Shown: piece by piece, positions 1-6,129 of the stretch
Layout: each line of letters starts with the position of its first letter
Numbering within the stretch: position 1 is the stretch's first letter
From: Bacillota bacterium
GTDB lineage: Bacteria > Bacillota > Sulfobacillia > RBS10-35
Length of the DNA stretch: 7,482 nt
Direction: 5' to 3'
Assembly: GCA_029960865.1 (NCBI GenBank)
Contig: JASBVX010000065.1
Span: 1 to 7,482, forward strand
Translations under genes and position numbers: made by a program
Notes under the pieces: model-generated
What the model was told of the DNA's origin: nothing
The model's input: only the letters and a program-made list of their open reading frames with translations
Database searches by the model: none

Positions 1-501
1 AGCCCCTGGCCCCACAGCTGGGGGCTGGAAGATGAAGACGCCTTGCGCCGGTTCCAGCGGGTGCAGGAAGGGTTGAAGGCGGTGCGGGCCCTCAGGGCCG
101 ATCTGGGGCTGGCTCCTGGCATGGAGATCAAGGTGTGGGCCAAAGGCTCCTCCGATGGGTTTATGGAGGACCTGCGGCCCTACCTCTTCCTGGCCCGGGC
201 CCGCGATCTCTTGCCGGTAGACGGGGAGGTGCAGGTGCCTGTGGCGGCGACGGTGGCGGCGGAAACCCAGCTCTTCATTCCCCTGGAGGGTCTTTTGGAT
301 GTGGAAAAGGAGCGGGGGAGGCTCCAGAAGCGGTATGAAGAAGCGAAAGGCCACTGGGAGAGGGTGACCCGGCGTCTCCAGGATGCCCGCTATCGGGAGA
401 GGGCCCCCCTGGAAGTGGTCTTGAGGGATAGGGAACGGCAGCGGGAGCTGGAAGCCACCTTACGGAGCTTGGAAGAACGGATCCGCCACCTCCGCCCCTA
501 G
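1..501 (+). CDS. valS: Valyl-tRNA synthetase, C-terminal end (5'-truncated by window)
   Basis: This is the last 166 codons of an open frame that enters from the left edge and stops at TAG 499-501. ValS charges tRNA-Val with valine in the cytoplasm. What is visible is the end of the helical anticodon-binding domain (the SPWP stretch at the very start, then helix residues ending KAVRALRADLGL) and a C-terminal arm rich in Glu, Arg and Leu, from about codon 95 to the end. That arm looks like the coiled coil which in ValS contacts the tRNA elbow, and it keeps the usual Ala-Pro-x-x-Val-Val element (ERAPLEVV) followed by a charged helix. The catalytic HIGH and KMSKS motifs lie outside the window. 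valS stands upstream of the radC-mre-min cluster in many Bacillota, which supports the call. No frameshift is seen. The codon at 43 is an internal TTG, not a start. Confidence 0.93.
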   Translation, partial: SPWPHSWGLEDEDALRRFQRVQEGLKAVRALRADLGLAPGMEIKVWAKGSSDGFMEDLRPYLFLARARDLLPVDGEVQVPVAATVAAETQLFIPLEGLLDVEKERGRLQKRYEEAKGHWERVTRRLQDARYRERAPLEVVLRDRERQRELEATLRSLEERIRHLRP

Positions 502-506
502 ACGCG

Positions 507-536
507 CCTGCCAGGAAATGGTAGTTTCCTGGCAGG
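507..536 (+). terminator. Perfect 12-bp hairpin just after valS; possible terminator without a U-tract
   Basis: Positions 507-518 (CCTGCCAGGAAA) are the exact reverse complement of 525-536, with a 6-nt loop TGGTAG. The stem begins 5 nt after the valS stop codon. It is followed by AGGTGACG rather than a run of T, so it does not meet the textbook definition of an intrinsic terminator. It could be a terminator of a weaker kind, an mRNA 3'-end stabiliser or processing site, or part of a repeated intergenic element. The structure is seen directly; its role is inferred from its place between valS and the next gene cluster. Confidence 0.5.
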
Positions 537-567
537 AGGTGACGTTGGCGGTGTATGTTGCCGTCAA

Positions 568-596
568 TTGTGGACATAATCTAGACGTGGTACACT
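568..596 (+). promoter_or_regulatory. Weak candidate promoter for the DUF4321-radC-mre cluster
   Basis: TTGTGG (568-573) and TACACT (591-596) are separated by 17 nt in the most AT-rich part of the 119-nt valS to DUF4321 spacer. The -10 hexamer agrees with TATAAT at four of six positions, the -35 with TTGACA at only three. A competing -10-like CATAAT lies at 575-580 but has no good -35 at proper distance. The location, after a possible terminator and before a tightly spaced gene cluster, is the main argument. Confidence 0.2.
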
Positions 597-613
597 GCAC
601 CCGCCGGAAAGGG

Positions 614-619
614 AAGGAG
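614..619 (+). promoter_or_regulatory. Ribosome binding site AAGGAG that bears on the DUF4321 start
   Basis: AAGGAG at 614-619 is the only strong Shine-Dalgarno in the spacer. It is 1 nt before GTG 621 but 7 nt before the in-frame TTG 627. Normal spacing is about 5-9 nt, so this site favours TTG 627 as the true start, unless the weaker GGAAAGGG at 606-613 serves GTG 621. Confidence 0.5.
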
Positions 620-620
620 C

Positions 621-875
621 GTGGCTTTGCGGCGCAAGCGCAGCGGGTGGTGGACAGCCGGCCTCGTGCTTTTAGCCATCTTCATCGGCAATCTCTTGGC
701 CGCCGAGCTGCGCCGCTGGTGGGCGCCCTTCGGCGCTCAAGGTGTGGTGGGGTTCTCTCCGGTGGAACTTTATCTCCTGGACATCGTCCAGTTGACAGTA
801 GGCTTGAAAATCCGCATCACCCTCCTGGGGGGCTTGGCGGGACTGGTGGCTCTGGCCATGTCCTGGCGCCGCTAG
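621..875 (+). CDS. DUF4321 family small membrane protein
   Basis: An 84-residue protein of unknown function. It begins with a basic stretch (RRKR), then a hydrophobic helix at about residues 10-29, a central part with aromatic residues (RRWWAPFG), and the segment LDIVQLTVGLKIRITL leading into a second hydrophobic helix at about 67-81. The pattern of two membrane helices with a Leu-Asp ... Leu-Thr-x-Gly-Leu-x-Ile element just before the second matches the DUF4321 family as I know it from Clostridia, where it commonly sits near maf, radC and mreB. Both termini appear basic and probably cytoplasmic. The start is uncertain: GTG 621 gives 84 residues, but the AAGGAG at 614-619 is better spaced for TTG 627 (82 residues). 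The stop is 15 nt before radC, so the two are probably co-transcribed. The location suggests, but does not show, a link with envelope growth. Confidence 0.8.
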   Translation: MALRRKRSGWWTAGLVLLAIFIGNLLAAELRRWWAPFGAQGVVGFSPVELYLLDIVQLTVGLKIRITLLGGLAGLVALAMSWRR

Positions 876-890
876 GAAAGGGGGCAGGCC

Positions 891-1619
891 ATGGGCACGG
901 GACCCCTTAGGGAGTGGCCCCGGGAGACCCGCCCCCGGGAAAGGATCCTTGCCCAGGGGTCCCAGTCTCTGAGCCCCCAGGAGCTCCTGGCCATCCTCCT
1001 CGGCACGGGAAAGGGCCCCGGGCAAAGCGCCCTGGATCTCGCCGTGGAGATCCTGCGCTGGGTTGAAAGCCGTTACGGGCAGGGGGTGGCTTCCCTGGCT
1101 CGGGCCAGCGGGGAAGAGCTCTGCAAGATCCCGGGGGTGGGTCCCGCCAAGGCCAGCCGGGTGATGGCAGCCCTGGAACTGGGGCGAAGGGTTATGGCAG
1201 GCCGCCTGCCGGGCCTTCCTATCCAGTCTCCCGCCGATGTGGCAGCGTGGCTGCAGCCTCAGCTGGGTCACCTGGCGCAAGAGCAGGTGGTGGTCCTTTG
1301 GCTGGATGCCAAGCACCGGGTGCTGGGCCACGAGACGGTCTCTGTGGGATCCCTGCAGGAGGCCCTGGCCTATCCCCGGGATATCTTCCGGGGGGCCCTG
1401 ATCCGCCATGCCGCTGCCGTCATCGTGGCCCATAACCATCCCAGCGGGGATCCCACCCCCAGCCCCGAAGACTGGAGCATGACCCAGCGGATGCGGGAAG
1501 CAGGCCGGGTGGTGGGGGTGGAAATGCTGGACCACATCATCGTGGCGGCGGAATCCTTTGTGAGTCTGCGGCAGCTGGGCTGGGACAAAGGCGATGGGGC
1601 AAAGAAGAAGAGGAGGTAG
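891..1619 (+). CDS. radC: RadC family protein (JAB/MPN metalloprotease-like)
   Basis: A 242-residue protein of normal RadC length. The N-terminal half has the typical RPRERIL ... LSPQELLAILLGTG opening (residues 14-40) and a helix-hairpin-helix DNA-binding motif around residues 80-98 (IPGVGPAKASR). The C-terminal half is the MPN/JAB domain with a complete JAMM metal site: H181, H183, S191 and D194 in HNHPSGDPTPSPED. The domain is related to zinc-dependent deubiquitinases; the true activity of bacterial RadC is unsettled and the historical DNA repair role has been questioned. ATG 891 follows AAAGGGGG (877-884) with 6-nt spacing. The protein ends in a basic tail (KKKRR) whose codons contain AGGAGG, which serves as the ribosome binding site of mreB, so radC and mreB translation are likely coupled. 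radC directly before mreB is the common Bacillota order. Confidence 0.95.
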   Translation: MGTGPLREWPRETRPRERILAQGSQSLSPQELLAILLGTGKGPGQSALDLAVEILRWVESRYGQGVASLARASGEELCKIPGVGPAKASRVMAALELGRRVMAGRLPGLPIQSPADVAAWLQPQLGHLAQEQVVVLWLDAKHRVLGHETVSVGSLQEALAYPRDIFRGALIRHAAAVIVAHNHPSGDPTPSPEDWSMTQRMREAGRVVGVEMLDHIIVAAESFVSLRQLGWDKGDGAKKKRR

Positions 1620-1628
1620 ACAGATTCG

Positions 1629-2663
1629 ATGGCGATCGGGGACTGGCTCCGCAACGACATGGGCATCGACCTGGGAACGGCCAACACCCTGGTGTATGTG
1701 CGGGGCCGCGGCATCGTGCTGCAGGAACCGTCGGTGGTGGCCGTACAGGCTGAGACCAAGAAACCCCTGGCGGTAGGAAGCGAAGCCAAGCGGATGATCG
1801 GCCGTACACCGGGGAACATCGTAGCCATCCGGCCCATGAAAGACGGGGTCATTGCGGATTTTGAGATTACCCAGATGATGCTTCAGTATTTCATCCAGAA
1901 GGCCATGCCCAGGAGGGCCCTCTTCCGCCATCCACGGGTGATCGTCTGCGTCCCTTCGGGGATCACTGAGGTGGAGAAGCGGGCCGTCTACGACGCCGCC
2001 AAGCAGGCGGGAGCCCGCGAGCCCTACCTCATCGAGGAAACCATGGCGGCGGCCATCGGAGCCGGTCTTCCTGTCCACGAGCCTACGGGCAATATGGTGG
2101 TGGACATCGGCGGGGGTACCACCGAGGTGGCCATCATCTCCTTGGGGGGTATCGTGACCCACCGCTCCATCCGCATCGCCGGGGATGAATGCGATGAGGC
2201 CATCATCAACTATGTCAAGCGGACCTACAACCTGTTGATCGGGGAGAGGACTGCCGAGGAGATCAAGCTGACCATCGGCTCCGCCTATCCCCTCCAGGAC
2301 GATGCCACCATGGAGATCCGGGGGCGGGATCTGGTGACAGGCCTCCCCAAGACGGTGACCCTGACGGGAGAAGAGGCGCGCCTCGCCATGGAAGATCCCA
2401 TCGCCGGGATTATCGAGGCGGTCAGGGTGACCCTGGAGCGGACACCCCCCGAGCTGGCGGCCGATATTATGGACCGGGGCATCGTCTTGACGGGTGGGGG
2501 AGCCCTTTTGAAGGGGTTTGACCAGCGTTTGAGTGAAGAAACGGGCATGCCCGTTATTGTGGCCGATGAACCCCTTCTCTGTGTGGCGCGGGGTACCGGC
2601 AAAGTCCTGGAGGATTTGGATAACGTCAAGCGGCTTTTGATTACCGCCAAGAAGATCGGGTAG
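1629..2663 (+). CDS. mreB: Rod shape-determining protein MreB (bacterial actin)
   Basis: MreB is an ATP-dependent actin homologue that forms membrane-bound filaments and orients the lateral wall synthesis machinery. The 344-residue length is typical. Actin-fold signatures are all present: phosphate-1 loop DLGTANTLV (residues 14-22), the EPSVVAV strand, the IEETMAAAIGAGLPV helix region, phosphate-2 loop DIGGGTTEV (159-167), and the adenosine motif GGGALLKGF (289-297), followed by PLLCVARGTGKVLE. The N-terminal MAIGDWLRND could form the short amphipathic membrane-binding segment seen in other MreBs, though this is inferred. ATG 1629 lies 9 nt after the radC stop; the AGGAGGT at 1611-1617 overlaps that stop and gives a rather long spacing of about 11 nt. 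mreC follows after 14 nt. No sign of truncation or frameshift. Confidence 0.98.
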   Translation: MAIGDWLRNDMGIDLGTANTLVYVRGRGIVLQEPSVVAVQAETKKPLAVGSEAKRMIGRTPGNIVAIRPMKDGVIADFEITQMMLQYFIQKAMPRRALFRHPRVIVCVPSGITEVEKRAVYDAAKQAGAREPYLIEETMAAAIGAGLPVHEPTGNMVVDIGGGTTEVAIISLGGIVTHRSIRIAGDECDEAIINYVKRTYNLLIGERTAEEIKLTIGSAYPLQDDATMEIRGRDLVTGLPKTVTLTGEEARLAMEDPIAGIIEAVRVTLERTPPELAADIMDRGIVLTGGGALLKGFDQRLSEETGMPVIVADEPLLCVARGTGKVLEDLDNVKRLLITAKKIG

Positions 2664-2677
2664 CGGGGGCGGTTTGG

Positions 2678-3520
2678 GTGCCCCGGGAGCGGCGCTGGCT
2701 TTGGCTGACCGGTGTGCTGGTGGTTATGATCCTGCTCCTGGTGGCTTATACCCAGAAAACGAGGCCCTGGATGGAAAAAGTGCGGGCCCCCCTGGTGGCG
2801 GGGGTATCTCCGGCCCTGGATGGCCTTCATCAGGTGGGCCTGTGGGTGGAAAACCAGCTGGTGACCCTGAGCAGCTGGTGGTCCTTGCCCAAGGAAAATC
2901 AGGCCCTCCGGGCAGAACTGGAGAAGCTGGCCCAGCTCCCTCTCCAAAACGAGGAGCTGCGGCAGGAGAACCGCATGTTGCGCCGGCTCCTGGACCTTAA
3001 AGAGAGCCTCCCCGAGGACCAGATCACATTGGCGGCCCTGGTGGTAGGCCGGGATCCTGACCGCTGGTTCGACAGAGTCCTCATCAACCGGGGCTCCCGC
3101 GACGGGGTGCTGGTGGGCATGATGGTCAGGGTGACGGAGGGTCTGGTGGGCCGGGTGGTCCAGGTGGGTTCCCGGGAGGCGGAAGTCCTTCTCGTCAGCA
3201 GCCCGGAGAGCGGGGTCGGGGGCAAGATTCTGCGGGAAAGTTCCCGGGCCCAGGGAGTCGTCCGCGGGGCAGCCCCTTCTCGCGGCGTACTTTGGATGAC
3301 CTTCTTCGATGCCGATGCCGATGTGGCTCCGGGGGATATCGTCGTGACATCGGGTCTTGGCGGCCGGTTTGCCCCGGGGGCCCCCATCGGCACCGTGAGA
3401 GCTGTCCACCGGGATGCCCAAGGCCTCTCCCTGGAAGCGGAGGTGGAGCCGGCCGTGGACCTGAATCGCCTGGAATGGGTGCTCCTCATTTCTGCGGAGG
3501 GCGATCACCATGCCCCGTAG
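2678..3520 (+). CDS. mreC: Rod shape-determining protein MreC
   Basis: MreC is a single-pass membrane scaffold that links MreB inside the cell to PBP2 outside and activates the transpeptidase. This 280-residue protein has the expected layout: a basic N-terminus (PRERR), one membrane helix at residues 7-24, a coiled coil at about 72-107 (KENQALRAELEKL, then ENRMLRRLL), and an extracytoplasmic beta-rich region from about 115 to 278 with the family features VGRDPDRWFDRVLINRGS, GLVGRVVQVG and DIVVTSGLGGRF. The start is GTG 2678; a modest G-rich site (GGGGG, 2665-2669) lies 8 nt before it, and no ATG gives a complete membrane anchor. The 3' end overlaps mreD by 11 bp. A short GAT-GCC repetition at about 3309-3324 (DADAD) sits at a variable loop and seems unremarkable. 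Confidence 0.95.
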   Translation: MPRERRWLWLTGVLVVMILLLVAYTQKTRPWMEKVRAPLVAGVSPALDGLHQVGLWVENQLVTLSSWWSLPKENQALRAELEKLAQLPLQNEELRQENRMLRRLLDLKESLPEDQITLAALVVGRDPDRWFDRVLINRGSRDGVLVGMMVRVTEGLVGRVVQVGSREAEVLLVSSPESGVGGKILRESSRAQGVVRGAAPSRGVLWMTFFDADADVAPGDIVVTSGLGGRFAPGAPIGTVRAVHRDAQGLSLEAEVEPAVDLNRLEWVLLISAEGDHHAP

Positions 3521-4064
3521 GCGGGATATCCGCTTCATGGCCTTCTTCGGCCTCCTGGCTCTCTTGCTGCAGTTCAGCCTGGGGGAATTCTTCCGGCGGT
3601 GGCTGGTGAGCCCCGACTGGGTCCTGGCGGTGGTGACCCTGGCGGCCATCAAAAGTGGCCCTTACTATGGTTTGGGGGCCGGGGCTGCCTTGGGCTTCCT
3701 GTTGGATCTATTGAGCGGTCGCTGGCTGGGGCTGAGGGTTTTGGCCTACGCCCCCGCCGCTTACCTGGTGGGCCTTTGGACCGGCTCCTTTCATGAGCGC
3801 CACCGGTTGGCGGGGTTCCTGGCGGGCATCTTCACTGCTGGCTTTTCTTTTCTGGTGCAGTCCTTCTGGATTACCTTTCTGGGGGGAGGGAGCCCCAGCC
3901 TGGCGGGGGGCGGCGACACCCTGGGGCGGATCCTTTTCACCGCCTTCTGGGCGGCCCTTCTGATCCCCTACGATCTGGGCTTTCCCCAGCGGCCTGCCGG
4001 TGAACCTCAGGAGCTTACCCTGGTTTGGAAACCTCTAAAGATGAAGAAGGGGAGAGAAGCATGA
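3510..4064 (+). CDS. mreD: Rod shape-determining protein MreD
   Basis: MreD is the polytopic membrane partner of MreC in the elongasome. This 184-residue protein is very hydrophobic with about six membrane helices (roughly residues 9-25, 36-50, 52-69, 73-90, 98-122 and 137-156), the usual MreD topology; most family members are 160-180 residues. The GLGAGAALGFLLDLLSG segment is the typical MreD core, where a helix ends in Leu-Asp followed by a small residue. ATG 3510 has GGAGG at 3496-3500 with 9-nt spacing inside the mreC 3' end, and the two genes overlap by 11 bp. The basic C-terminal tail (KPLKMKKGREA) has codons that hold the mrdA ribosome binding site, and the stop overlaps the mrdA start as ATGA. 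MreD sequences diverge strongly, so position supports the call as much as sequence. Confidence 0.92.
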   Translation: MPRRRDIRFMAFFGLLALLLQFSLGEFFRRWLVSPDWVLAVVTLAAIKSGPYYGLGAGAALGFLLDLLSGRWLGLRVLAYAPAAYLVGLWTGSFHERHRLAGFLAGIFTAGFSFLVQSFWITFLGGGSPSLAGGGDTLGRILFTAFWAALLIPYDLGFPQRPAGEPQELTLVWKPLKMKKGREA

Positions 4065-6016
4065 AGGCCCCGGCCCTGTGGCCGCTGCGGCTGACGGTCC
4101 TCCTGGTGGCGGCAGTCCTTCTCTTGCGCCTGGGCCAGCTCCAGATCGTCCAGGGGGAGGTCTGGGCCCAGCAGGCCCGAGACCAGATCATCCGGGAGCT
4201 GTCGTTGCCGGCGCCCCGGGGGGAGATCACCGACCGAAGCGGCATCGTGCTGGCCCAAGATCGGCCCTCCTGGACCGCCTACCTGGTCTACAGCAGCCGC
4301 CCCCTCGACGAAGAGGGGATTGCCCTTTTGAGCCGGATCCTGGACTTGGATCCCGATGCTGTCCGCAAAGCTCGGGATAAGCTGCGCCCCTCCCTTTCGG
4401 CGCGGCCCTTCGAGCCGGTGCCGCTGAAGTTCGACCTTACGGCCGAGGAACAGGTGGCCATCTCGGAAAACTTGGACCAGCTCCCGGGCGTCATGGTGAG
4501 GCCGGTGCCCATCCGCCAGTACCCTGGTTTCGCCGAGGCGCCCGATCAGGGAGGGACCTTTGCCGCCCATCTCTTGGGATATGTTTATCCCGGAGGTAAA
4601 ACAGGGATAGAGCGGACGTACGACGGACCCCTGGAAGTGGACGGGAAGACCATCTTGGGCCTTCAGGGGATCGACGGGATCCAGCGGGTCCAGGTGGATC
4701 ACCGGGGCCGGCCTATCCCGGGGGCCCCCATCTATGAGGAACCGCCCACCCCGGGAAATACCGTCCGCCTCACCTTGGATGCCCATCTCCAGGCGGTGGC
4801 CCAGCGGGCCTTGCGCCAGCGCATGGAATACCTAAGGACGGCCACCGTGCAGGGGAAACATCCTGAAGCTCCCACGGGGGCGGTGGTGGTGCTGGAGGTC
4901 AAGACGGGGGCCATCCTGGCCATGGCCAGCGAGCCCACCTTCGATCCCAATGTCTTTGCCCTCACGGCGGGCTACACCAAAGACAGCCCCGGATGGCAGG
5001 CATTTCAGAACGCTTATCGATCCTACACGGAGAATCCTGCCCTGGGCACCCTCAGCAACCACGCCCTCACCTATCGTCATGCCACCGGATCCACCTTTAA
5101 GATGATGACGGCCCTGGCTGGCCTCAGCACGGGGGTCATCACCCCCGAAAAGAGGCTTGCGGACCCCGGTTATTTCCAGGTGGGAAATACCCGCTGGCAT
5201 CCCTGGCATCGGGGGGGATGCGGTCGGCCCAATCTGGAAGAAGCTTTGGCCCGGTCCTGCAATGTCTACTTTTACACGGTGGGATACCAGGCGGGTATCG
5301 ACGCCATCGCCAAGGTAGCCAGCCAGTTCGGTTTGCAGGAGGGCACGGGACTCAAAGATTTAGAGGGGGAAGTAACACCCCACCTGGCCAGCCGGGAGCT
5401 GAAACTGGCCCTGACGGGAAACCCCTGGGTTCCGGGGGACACGGTGAACGCCTCCATCGGCCAGGGGTACAACGCCTTCACTCCCATCCAGATGGCCCAG
5501 ATGGTGGCCACCTTGGCGACCGGGGAACGTTACCGGCCTTACCTGGTGGATGCCATCCTCAGCCCGGAGGGGGAAGTTCTCTGGCAGCAAAAGCCGGAGC
5601 TCTTGAACCGGGTCGACCTGCCGGAAAGTGATCTGCAGGCCGTCCGGAAAGGAATGCTGGCCGTCACGTCCTATAACCCCCACTTTGGGGCTGTGGATTC
5701 CCCTTACGGCACCGGCTATTCCGCGTTCGCCGATCTCCCCGAGACCAGCCAGAAGATCCTCGGGCGCACCATCCGGGTGGCGGCCAAGACGGGGACGGCG
5801 GAAGGCAGGGCCACCAGCGACGGGTGGTTTGTGGCTTACGCCCCTTACGACGACCCCCAGATCGCCATCGCCGTGGCCATTGAAAAGGCGGGGGGAGGCG
5901 CCCTGGCGGGCGCTTTGGTGGCCAGGGCCCTTGTGGATGCGTACTTTGGCCTTCCCATCACCCCGGTGGCTCCCGGCGTTGTGACGGCTCCTCCGGTGAG
6001 TCCCATCGCTCCCTGA
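4061..6016 (+). CDS. mrdA: Penicillin-binding protein 2 (class B transpeptidase of the elongasome)
   Basis: A DD-transpeptidase that crosslinks peptidoglycan outside the membrane during cell elongation; the target of beta-lactams. The 651 residues begin with a signal anchor (about 8-29), then the pedestal/dimerisation domain with the APRGEITDRSG motif (51-61), then the transpeptidase domain with all three catalytic motifs: S344-T-F-K347 with the acylated Ser, S399-C-N401, and K576-T-G-T579. A proline-rich tail ends the protein (PVAPGVVTAPP and beyond). ATG 4061 is chosen over the in-frame TTG 4025 because it overlaps the mreD stop as ATGA and has AAGGGGA at 4047-4053 with 7-nt spacing; the longer form would add 12 charged residues before the anchor. 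No PASTA repeats are seen, so this is not the sporulation/division PBP type with PASTA domains. In this locus the partner polymerase RodA is not in the window. Confidence 0.95.
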   Translation: MKAPALWPLRLTVLLVAAVLLLRLGQLQIVQGEVWAQQARDQIIRELSLPAPRGEITDRSGIVLAQDRPSWTAYLVYSSRPLDEEGIALLSRILDLDPDAVRKARDKLRPSLSARPFEPVPLKFDLTAEEQVAISENLDQLPGVMVRPVPIRQYPGFAEAPDQGGTFAAHLLGYVYPGGKTGIERTYDGPLEVDGKTILGLQGIDGIQRVQVDHRGRPIPGAPIYEEPPTPGNTVRLTLDAHLQAVAQRALRQRMEYLRTATVQGKHPEAPTGAVVVLEVKTGAILAMASEPTFDPNVFALTAGYTKDSPGWQAFQNAYRSYTENPALGTLSNHALTYRHATGSTFKMMTALAGLSTGVITPEKRLADPGYFQVGNTRWHPWHRGGCGRPNLEEALARSCNVYFYTVGYQAGIDAIAKVASQFGLQEGTGLKDLEGEVTPHLASRELKLALTGNPWVPGDTVNASIGQGYNAFTPIQMAQMVATLATGERYRPYLVDAILSPEGEVLWQQKPELLNRVDLPESDLQAVRKGMLAVTSYNPHFGAVDSPYGTGYSAFADLPETSQKILGRTIRVAAKTGTAEGRATSDGWFVAYAPYDDPQIAIAVAIEKAGGGALAGALVARALVDAYFGLPITPVAPGVVTAPPVSPIAP

Positions 6017-6036
6017 AGCGAACCTTGTCGGATGGT

Positions 6037-6055
6037 CTGGGGCGAAAGTTCCCAG
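6037..6055 (+). other. Small hairpin with GAAA tetraloop in the mrdA-minC spacer
   Basis: CTGGGGC (6037-6043) can pair with GTTCCCAG (6048-6055) around a GAAA loop (6044-6047), with one G-U pair and one bulged U. It begins 20 nt after the mrdA stop and has no following T-run, so it is not a standard terminator. A GNRA loop suggests a stable RNA fold; the function is unknown. The remainder of the 6017-6129 spacer is purine-rich and has no convincing promoter. Confidence 0.35.
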
Positions 6056-6114
6056 GGATGAAGGAAAAAGCAGCAGGGAGGGCCCCCCTTGAGGGAGAAT
6101 AGGTCGCAGGGTAA

Positions 6115-6121
6115 GGGGAGG
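6115..6121 (+). promoter_or_regulatory. Ribosome binding site GGGGAGG fixing the minC TTG start
   Basis: GGGGAGG at 6115-6121 is 8 nt before TTG 6130. The nearby ATG at 6123 is in another frame that closes at about 6250, so it cannot be the minC start. A CCCCTT at 6085-6090 is complementary to AAGGGG at 6113-6118 and could partly cover this site in the mRNA; that pairing is only a possibility. Confidence 0.55.
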
Positions 6122-6129
6122 AATGGGTT

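Noticed and set aside
518..910. A 130-codon + strand frame starting in the hairpin and covering the DUF4321 gene
   Set aside because: It begins inside the stem-loop, has no ribosome site, and its translation is His/Gly/Arg-rich, while the overlapping frame gives a recognisable membrane protein.
672..2162. A 496-codon open frame on the minus strand across DUF4321, radC and mreB
   Set aside because: It is antisense to three clear genes, is His/Pro/Gly-rich with no recognisable domain, and is the expected product of GC-rich codon bias on the opposite strand.
3309..3324. Short GATGCC tandem repetition in mreC
   Set aside because: Only two and a half units, encoding a plausible Asp-Ala loop; no reason to call it a functional repeat.
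2285..3652. A 455-codon minus-strand open frame across mreB, mreC and mreD
   Set aside because: Low-complexity His/Arg/Pro composition and full overlap with conserved genes mark it as a shadow frame.
4025..4060. An upstream TTG start adding 12 residues to PBP2
   Set aside because: ATG 4061 has a better placed ribosome site and the classic ATGA overlap with the mreD stop.
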